The translations under genes were made by a program, and so were the position numbers. Positions 58,272 through 64,000 of a DNA stretch of 64,000 nucleotides are shown here, one piece after another (positions within the stretch are counted from its first letter, which is position 1; each line of letters begins with the position of its first letter). The notes under the pieces were generated by a model. The model was not told the origin of the DNA and ran no database searches. It saw only the letters and a program-made list of their open reading frames with translations. The stretch spans positions 1 through 64,000 of the forward strand of contig JAGFIZ010000057.1 in assembly GCA_024103135.1 (NCBI GenBank), in the 5' to 3' direction. This DNA is from Bradyrhizobiaceae bacterium (GTDB taxonomy: Bacteria > Bacteroidota > Ignavibacteria > Kapaibacteriales > Kapaibacteriaceae).

Positions 58272-59781
58272 CTGGAGCCTATGGTTGGTAGGAACATTGC
58301 TTCTTCTGCCGACCTTGGTGTTCCCCCTTGGACAAGACCAAGCCACCTATTTCAGAGGTGGCGTTACCATGCTGAATGGTGGTCTGCTATATCTGGATTT
58401 CATCGATGTCAAACCACCGCTCGTCTACCTGATCTACGGACTGGGTGGATCGTTGTTTGGATCAACGGAGTTTGCATTCCGACTCTTCGATCTACTGTGG
58501 CAGTCTGCTACCATTGCCCTGCTCATTCTCTACATGCGGAATCGGCAGGCTAGTCAGACATGGGTTTCGCTTAGCGTAGTCCTCTATGCCATGCTCTACG
58601 TCACTCTGGGCTTTGCTCCAAACGCACAGCCGGAAACACTCCTTGCATTGCCGCTACTTGGCATCTTGATGAGCGTTGACAGAGAACGCAGTTGGTCACG
58701 TGACCTCTTGCTTGGCGCGCTCAGCGGCATCATCTTCATGCTCAAGTACCCACTGGCCATCGTTGCACCCGCTTGTATCCTGCTGTTTGTGTTAAGGGGC
58801 GATGGACTCGTGCGTACGCTATCGAGCACGGTTCGCATGCTTGTCGGGTCCGTAGTCGTCATCGCTGCCGTCATTTGGCCCATGTTGGCTGATCCACGAT
58901 TTCTGCCTGCCTTCACTGACCTAGTTCACTACCTCGGCGTATACACCAACAACAGCGGGTGGAACATTGCCCTACTCACGAGTGCGCTCAAGGTGAGTGG
59001 TTCGTTCTTTGGTGACCATGTTTCGATAGCGGTCTGTGCAGCAATCGTCATTGGCATTCTCGCATCCCAGCGATCACTCATCACAACACCGACCGTCTTT
59101 GCCTTACTTCTGGTGGTTAGCATCATCGTCGAACGGAAGTTTCAGCCACATCATTTTGGTCGCCTGTATCTACCGTTAAGCGTTATTGGTGGACTCGGCC
59201 TGCAGGTCTTGGCTACTCAAGCAAGACGGTTGTTTGCCGACCAGAACCTCGTTGTCCGCTATACCATTGCGGGAATGGCAGTGATCCTGGTAGCATTCTC
59301 GCCAATACCTCGGTACGTGAATCTTGTCCGCCTGTCAGCATCATCGGCATTCGATCCCCACGTGTACACCCAATACCTAACGCAATTGCCGGAAGGTGAC
59401 CGTGACTATGTATCAATCGAAACGTTGAGAACCTACTTACAACAGCGATTGAGTGCTGACGACAAGATCCTTGTTGTTAGCCAGATGGCAACACCAATTG
59501 TCCCCTTCCTTCCGACCAAACATGTAGGCCCGTTTGCCGACGCCCATTTTTACCTTGGCGTAGGTGCAACCCCAACGTGGAAGGGGCGGGCAGCACAAGT
59601 AATGAGCAATGCAGACTGGATCGTGGTCGACACCAACGATGTAAACACCGGCATGACCTTACACAACCGCACGTCGTGGGAAGGCATGCAGGCCGACAGT
59701 GTGTATCGCGTCATCCTTGCTGAACAGTTCAAGGCAATTGACACTGTTGCTTGTTACTATGTTTTCAAACGAGAGTCATGA
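58249..59781 (+). CDS. Polytopic glycosyltransferase, GT39/ArnT-like
   Basis: A 510-residue integral membrane protein with about ten hydrophobic helices in the first 350 residues and a soluble C-terminal domain. The first periplasmic loop has the acidic DQATYFRGG motif and DVKPPLVYLIYGLGG, typical of the PMT/ArnT superfamily that uses polyprenyl-phosphate sugars as donors. Starts at GTG 58249, overlapping the amidohydrolase by 23 bases; the overlap is supported by the first helix beginning right after. Donor and acceptor unknown. Overlaps bshC by four bases. Confidence 0.8.
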   Translation: MGSIRLNNWSLWLVGTLLLLPTLVFPLGQDQATYFRGGVTMLNGGLLYLDFIDVKPPLVYLIYGLGGSLFGSTEFAFRLFDLLWQSATIALLILYMRNRQASQTWVSLSVVLYAMLYVTLGFAPNAQPETLLALPLLGILMSVDRERSWSRDLLLGALSGIIFMLKYPLAIVAPACILLFVLRGDGLVRTLSSTVRMLVGSVVVIAAVIWPMLADPRFLPAFTDLVHYLGVYTNNSGWNIALLTSALKVSGSFFGDHVSIAVCAAIVIGILASQRSLITTPTVFALLLVVSIIVERKFQPHHFGRLYLPLSVIGGLGLQVLATQARRLFADQNLVVRYTIAGMAVILVAFSPIPRYVNLVRLSASSAFDPHVYTQYLTQLPEGDRDYVSIETLRTYLQQRLSADDKILVVSQMATPIVPFLPTKHVGPFADAHFYLGVGATPTWKGRAAQVMSNADWIVVDTNDVNTGMTLHNRTSWEGMQADSVYRVILAEQFKAIDTVACYYVFKRES

Positions 59782-61253
59782 CGCAGCCACTCACCGATCT
59801 ATATCACAACCACACGCTTAAGGCATACATCGAGAATCCCGACTCGCTGTTTCCAGACAATGCCGCAGTTGCCAAGCCCCCTGCCAATTCCATCGTCATC
59901 ACGGGTCAGCAAATCGGTCTCTTCGGAGGTCCACTCTACACCCTCCTCAAGATTGCCTCGGCTCACGCCGCTGCCGTCCACGCCACCACCACGTACGGTG
60001 TTAGCGTGCAGCCACACTTCTGGCTAGAGGACAATGATCATGATGCAGCCGAGGCATCAACTGCATGGATGCCTGCAAGCGATGGTGTTCTGGCAAAACA
60101 CACGTTGCATGCCGAGGTGAATCGTAGGCCAACTTCGACGTTGAGTTACTCGACAGCCGACGTCGACCTCATTCATGTCATGCTTGCCAACCTGGATGGT
60201 CGGTACGCTGCCGAAACACGTGATCGCTTTGTTGCTATTTACCAACAAGGAACTACGTGGACTCAAGCGTTCATTCATACACTTGAGCCCTACCTCACGG
60301 CGTGGACGGTGAACACCGTTGTTGCATCCGAGTTTATGCGCAAGGCACACCATGCTCACGTGGTCAAGGCCGACATCCTGAGTACGGACCTTGTTGATGC
60401 CATTCATCAACGCAGTGCGTGGCTGACCGAGCGCGGTCTACCATTGCAGGCACAGCCTGGTAGCACCTTGTTCTTCCTGACCGTGGATGGCGAGAGACAG
60501 CGACTAATGCGGGAGGATCAGACGTTCAGAACTACCGATGGGAGTGTCTGGAATGCCGACGAGCTGCTGGAGATCCTCGAGACAGAACCATGGAGGTTCA
60601 CCCCTACGGTGCTTGGACGTCCACTCGTTCAAGACTACGCCCTCCCCAACATTGCCAACGTTCTCGGTGCTGCAGAGCTTTCTTACCACGCACAGCTGGT
60701 TGATGCCTATCGCGTCCTCGGAATCAAACAACCCCAGGTCTTGCTCAGGCACCATGCTACTATCCTGGATGGAAGGACTGAAAGAAATCTGCAGCGACTA
60801 GGCATGCAGGCATCTGACCTCTATGCACCACTCGTCGACCTCGAGTCACGGCTAGTTGCGCAGGACGTAGACGCAGCGCTTGAGACACTCAACACCACGA
60901 ATGCCACCAATGCCTTGTTGGAGCCCTTCAGGACGGTGATAGCCGAAGTCGACCCAACCCTACTCAAGAGTTCCGATGCAACACGCACGACCATTGAAAA
61001 TCAACTAGAGGCCTTGCGCAGCAAGATCAGGTCAGCTGTCAAACGCAAACAATCGGAACAAGTCGAACGACTACGCTCCGCCTGGTGGTCCGTCTATCCC
61101 AATGCCACACTTGCCGAAAGAATATTACCTCTCGTGGTACTAGAGTCACGTCATGGTATCGATGGGTTGCGTATCATTGCCAACAAAATCACCGAAGAAC
61201 AGCGCCACACCTTCACAACCATTGGCGCGAGCAGTGTACAGACTCATGATTGA
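59778..61253 (+). CDS. bshC: Bacillithiol biosynthesis cysteine-adding enzyme BshC
   Basis: Adds cysteine to GlcN-malate in the last step of bacillithiol synthesis. VITGQQIGLFGGPLYTLLKI (residues about 38-57) and FWLEDNDHDAAEA are the family hallmarks, and the C-terminal coiled coil precedes the dimerisation end. 491 residues from ATG 59778, which overlaps the previous stop (ATGA). bshA and bshB are not in the window. The stop is overlapped by eight bases by the response regulator gene. Confidence 0.9.
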   Translation: MTQPLTDLYHNHTLKAYIENPDSLFPDNAAVAKPPANSIVITGQQIGLFGGPLYTLLKIASAHAAAVHATTTYGVSVQPHFWLEDNDHDAAEASTAWMPASDGVLAKHTLHAEVNRRPTSTLSYSTADVDLIHVMLANLDGRYAAETRDRFVAIYQQGTTWTQAFIHTLEPYLTAWTVNTVVASEFMRKAHHAHVVKADILSTDLVDAIHQRSAWLTERGLPLQAQPGSTLFFLTVDGERQRLMREDQTFRTTDGSVWNADELLEILETEPWRFTPTVLGRPLVQDYALPNIANVLGAAELSYHAQLVDAYRVLGIKQPQVLLRHHATILDGRTERNLQRLGMQASDLYAPLVDLESRLVAQDVDAALETLNTTNATNALLEPFRTVIAEVDPTLLKSSDATRTTIENQLEALRSKIRSAVKRKQSEQVERLRSAWWSVYPNATLAERILPLVVLESRHGIDGLRIIANKITEEQRHTFTTIGASSVQTHD

Positions 61254-61725
61254 AGAGAAACCCTATATCCTCGTGGTGGACGATAACAAGATCACCACAC
61301 GGTTGCTTCGCAAGTACCTCGAAGTCAATGGCTTTGACTCCGACGAGGCAGGCGATGGTCTGGAGTGTCTCGACAAGATCAAGCAACGCAAGCCCAACGC
61401 CATCTTTCTGGACGTGATGATGCCACGTTTGGACGGCATCGAAACCGTTCGCGCCATCAAGGCAAATCCGGAAATCGCACACATCCCCGTGGTGATCGTA
61501 ACGGCGTTGAACGATGTGGCTACGCAGACCAGAGCAGTCGAGGCAGGCGCCGACGACTTCCTGACCAAGCCCATCGAAGAGAAGCTCCTTGTTGCCAAGT
61601 GCATGCTCCTTACGGAACTGGACCGTCAGCGCTCCAAGGTTGCACGACTCATGCGGGCCGTGCAACACATCGACGACGTGCATCTTACGGCCGAAGTAAG
61701 AGAACTGCTCAAGGGTGTTTCGTAG
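61246..61725 (+). CDS. Stand-alone response regulator
   Basis: A receiver domain with the acidic pair Asp12/Asp13, phospho-acceptor Asp56 in FLDVMMP, Thr86 and Lys108 in TKPI. After about 125 residues only a short helical tail remains, with no DNA-binding or enzymatic output domain. It may act by protein contact, like CheY or Spo0F. No histidine kinase is adjacent. ATG 61246 lies within the last codons of bshC. Confidence 0.9.
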   Translation: MIEEKPYILVVDDNKITTRLLRKYLEVNGFDSDEAGDGLECLDKIKQRKPNAIFLDVMMPRLDGIETVRAIKANPEIAHIPVVIVTALNDVATQTRAVEAGADDFLTKPIEEKLLVAKCMLLTELDRQRSKVARLMRAVQHIDDVHLTAEVRELLKGVS

Positions 61726-61799
61726 ACTCGGCAACTAACCAAATCTTTGGTATGTTGAGTCTCAGAAGCAACGCTTTCCAACACAACTTTGTTCAACAC

Positions 61800-62423
61800 A
61801 TGCGCACCATTCGCTTGCTCGCCTTTGTTTGCCTTGCCCTTACCGTGGGATCATGTGCAAGTATTCGCGACATCACCAACGCTCTTACCTCACTACATCG
61901 GTTGCAATTCAAGCTGGCCAACATCACCAACATGCGTCTGGCTGGCGTGGATGTGACCAAGGTCTCCGACCCAAGCCGACTAAGCATCGCCGATGCCTTG
62001 TCGCTTACCAATGCCTTTACCCGCGGCTCATTGCCTGCAACCTTTACGCTGAACGTCGAAGCCAGAAACCCAAACACCGGTGCGAATGGGACAAAGTCAA
62101 CCACGCTTACGTTGAACGACCTGGATTGGCGACTCTTGATCGACGACGTCCGCACCGTTGGCGGAAACCTGGAACGCCCCATCGCCATCCCCGGAACAAC
62201 GGCAGCGTCGAACATTCCCTTGGCTGTGAATGTAGACCTTGCACAGTTCTTCAAGGACAAGGGTTACACCAATGTTCTCAACCTGGCCCTTGCCCTCGGT
62301 GGTGCAAACGGAAGCGCCGCCAGAGTAAAACTTGATGCACTCCCGACGGTCGGCACACCGTTTGGTCCGCTCTCCTACCCTGGCCGAATTACAATCGTCG
62401 ACAAGGAGTTTAGCGGCAGCTAA
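61800..62423 (+). CDS. Lipoprotein with LEA14/WHy-like beta domain
   Basis: A 207-residue lipoprotein: signal LLAFVCLALTVGSC with lipobox Cys19. The mature part (FTLNVEARNPNTGANG, LTLNDLDWRLLIDD, NIPLAVNVDL) has the alternating pattern of LEA14/WHy-type beta sandwiches found in envelope proteins; this is a similarity by eye. ATG 61800 is preferred because the signal peptide begins there; an in-frame ATG at 61752 would add 16 residues. A CAACTTTG box lies eight bases upstream. The stop shares one base with the next start. Confidence 0.7.
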   Translation: MRTIRLLAFVCLALTVGSCASIRDITNALTSLHRLQFKLANITNMRLAGVDVTKVSDPSRLSIADALSLTNAFTRGSLPATFTLNVEARNPNTGANGTKSTTLTLNDLDWRLLIDDVRTVGGNLERPIAIPGTTAASNIPLAVNVDLAQFFKDKGYTNVLNLALALGGANGSAARVKLDALPTVGTPFGPLSYPGRITIVDKEFSGS

Positions 62424-63472
62424 TGGACATACTTGCTCTAATACTGGGCATCGTCGTTAGTGCTTTCTGTGAGTATCTCACGGCTGCGCTGCTGAACCTA
62501 AGGCAGAGCGTGTTAAGTACGATGGCCGACGAAGGATCAGCCGTTGGCGAGCACCTGCACTCGGCATACGAGAATTCTGACGAGACTGCGCTTTCCATTA
62601 GCGTGGTCGACATGATTGCCATGTCGGCCTGTGCTGCCTCGCTGGTCTTCATCGCAGAGTTTGACCTAGGACGCACCCTGCTCTTCATCACTGGGCTGCT
62701 TGTTGTGCTCTCTACGGCAAAGGTGGTTGCCTCTGCCGCTGGAACGCGGTATGCAAGCCACATGCTTTCCCTTACAAGCACCGTCTTCCGAGTTGTCCAC
62801 GTCGTAGCCTATCCCGTCATCCTGGTCCACCGGATTCTGTTGAAGTTCACCCAACATGAGACGGACGAAGAAGAAGCGCGCGAAGAGCTCGAAGCCTTGG
62901 TAGAGACAGCTCGCGAGGAGGGGGCTCTGGATGCCGGCGAATATCGCATCATGACCAACATCATGCAGCTTAGCAGCATCGTCGTTGCCGATGTGATGAC
63001 GCCTCGCACCGTTGTCTCTGGTCTGCCCCAGATGCTTACCATCGAAGAAGCACTCAAGCGACCTGAGTTGCAGATGTATTCGCGTTTCCCGGTGTATGAA
63101 GGACAAGATCCCGACGGTGTAGTGGGATACGTGATTGCCAAGGACATTCTGCGTGCTGCATTGGCTGGAAGAATGTCAACCGAAGTAGCCAAGCTCAAAC
63201 GTCCCGTACACTTCATCCCCGAGAATATCACCCTTGAGCGTGCCCTGGAACAATTCCTTCAACAACGTCAGCACATGTTCATGGTCGTCGACGAGCATGG
63301 TGGTGTAGAAGGACTGATCACCATGGAGGATGTGATGGAAACGATGTTAGGCGTAGAGATCGTAGACGAAGCTGATCACGTGGTGGACCTCCGTCAACTC
63401 GCCAAGCAACGTCGAGATGCCCGCATTGCCGAGCGCGAAGCCCTAATTGCACCGAACTCAACAACCGCTTAG
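62423..63472 (+). CDS. CNNM/CBS-pair membrane protein (CorC/hemolysin family)
   Basis: A 349-residue protein with an N-terminal CNNM-type membrane domain of three to four helices, followed by paired CBS domains from about residue 195 to 315 (VADVMTPRTVVSG, FPVYEGQDPDGVVGYVIAKD, MFMVVDEHGGVEGLITMEDV). Family members are linked to Mg2+ or Co2+ transport or its regulation. The usual C-terminal CorC domain is missing; the protein ends about 30 residues after the second CBS. A 56-base gap separates it from the ABC-F gene. Confidence 0.87.
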   Translation: MDILALILGIVVSAFCEYLTAALLNLRQSVLSTMADEGSAVGEHLHSAYENSDETALSISVVDMIAMSACAASLVFIAEFDLGRTLLFITGLLVVLSTAKVVASAAGTRYASHMLSLTSTVFRVVHVVAYPVILVHRILLKFTQHETDEEEAREELEALVETAREEGALDAGEYRIMTNIMQLSSIVVADVMTPRTVVSGLPQMLTIEEALKRPELQMYSRFPVYEGQDPDGVVGYVIAKDILRAALAGRMSTEVAKLKRPVHFIPENITLERALEQFLQQRQHMFMVVDEHGGVEGLITMEDVMETMLGVEIVDEADHVVDLRQLAKQRRDARIAEREALIAPNSTTA

Positions 63473-63528
63473 TCAAGCAGCCCACGGCAGTCCCACCATG
63501 AAACGTGGAGCACTTCGGATATTTGTCC

Positions 63529-64000
63529 ATGCTGTTCTCTGCTGCCAACCTCTCCAAGGCGTACTTCGAAAAGGAACTCTTCTCAGACATTTCGTTCGGG
63601 ATGCAGGAAGGTGAGCGTATTGGCATTATCGGACGTAATGGTGTAGGCAAGAGTTCGCTCCTACGCATCATTGCTGGTTTGGACGAGGCCGACGCAGGCG
63701 AGGTGGCTCGGCGCCGCGACATGCACTTTGAGTATCTGGATCAAAGCCCGACCTTTGGTCCACAGGCAACGGCGCTCACCGGTGCTCTTGAGTACAGCGC
63801 TCGTTACACGAGTCCTGACGGTGTACCCGACCACTCCTCACAGGCAGCACAAGAAACCACTGCCACGATACTCCTTGGCAAGCTGGGGATGTACGACGTA
63901 CAGATGCCCGTGCAGCACATGTCAGGCGGACAGCGCAAACGTGTTGCAATCGCTCGTGCCATGCTTAGTGATGCCGACCTGCTGATCCTGGACGAGCCAA
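63529..64000 (+). CDS. ABC-F family ATPase (3' end outside window)
   Basis: The first 157 residues of an ABC-F protein, cut by the window edge at the Walker B motif. Walker A is GRNGVGKSS, the signature MSGGQRKRVAIARA and Walker B LLILDEP. The opening AANLSKAYFEKELFSDISFGMQ fits the soluble, translation-associated ABC-F class (Uup/EttA type) with no transmembrane domain. A second ATPase half is expected beyond the window. A GATATTTG box ends three bases before the ATG. Confidence 0.85.
   Translation, partial: MLFSAANLSKAYFEKELFSDISFGMQEGERIGIIGRNGVGKSSLLRIIAGLDEADAGEVARRRDMHFEYLDQSPTFGPQATALTGALEYSARYTSPDGVPDHSSQAAQETTATILLGKLGMYDVQMPVQHMSGGQRKRVAIARAMLSDADLLILDEP

Overview
The window is a dense stretch of bacterial chromosome. 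About 47 genes fill nearly all of it and no gap exceeds 300 bases. I saw no rRNA, tRNA, insertion sequence, prophage or CRISPR array. The gene set points to the Bacteroidota-Chlorobiota (FCB) group: a type IX secretion plug-family (DUF5103) protein, a DUF3078 protein, BshC of bacillithiol synthesis, a short Bacteroidota-style helical protein, and start-proximal motifs matching the Bacteroidota promoter -7 element TAnnTTTG. A lineage beside the classical Bacteroidia, such as Kapabacteria, is possible but is my inference.

Layout. 1-6.9 kb, mostly minus strand: DUF2520 protein, cysS, then a four-gene run asd, mannose-1-phosphate guanylyltransferase, a small helical protein and hutI; an rluE-like gene lies between on plus. 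6.9-13.3 kb, plus: PAP2 phosphatase, nitrilase-family amidase and murC in an overlapping run, then two periplasmic parvulin-type foldases. 13.3-27.9 kb: an uncharacterised divergent locus. An RCC1-propeller protein and an outer-membrane barrel protein read left; two giant proteins (1719 and about 1418 residues) read right and end at a strong terminator. 28-37 kb, plus: SRPBCC/GyrI-like protein, membrane protein, era, bamD, thioesterase, T9SS plug, ruvB, an exported VOC protein and proS. 37-43 kb: a LamG lipoprotein (minus), lepA, two signal peptidases in tandem and hemW. 43-49 kb, minus: free-methionine-sulfoxide reductase, lamin-tail protein, ppk1 and a LolC/E-type permease. 49-64 kb: ligA, three minus-strand envelope genes, then a long plus-strand series of subtilase, two-domain amidohydrolase, glycosyltransferase, bshC, response regulator, lipoprotein, CBS/CNNM membrane protein and an ABC-F ATPase cut by the window edge.

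Most genes serve housekeeping (translation, cell wall, DNA repair) or envelope biogenesis (BamD, SurA-like foldases, Lol permease, signal peptidases, T9SS plug). Four observations stand out. The 8-mer AGGGGGCT occurs 26 times by hand count, about 13 times the random expectation, balanced between strands. The divergent 13-28 kb locus has a perfect 16-bp inverted repeat, one copy at nearly the same distance from each divergent start codon. The two giant proteins belong to no family I can name. Several genes have a TAnnTTTG-like box 3-6 bases before the start codon, which suggests leaderless transcripts. Motif counts were made by eye and should be recomputed.
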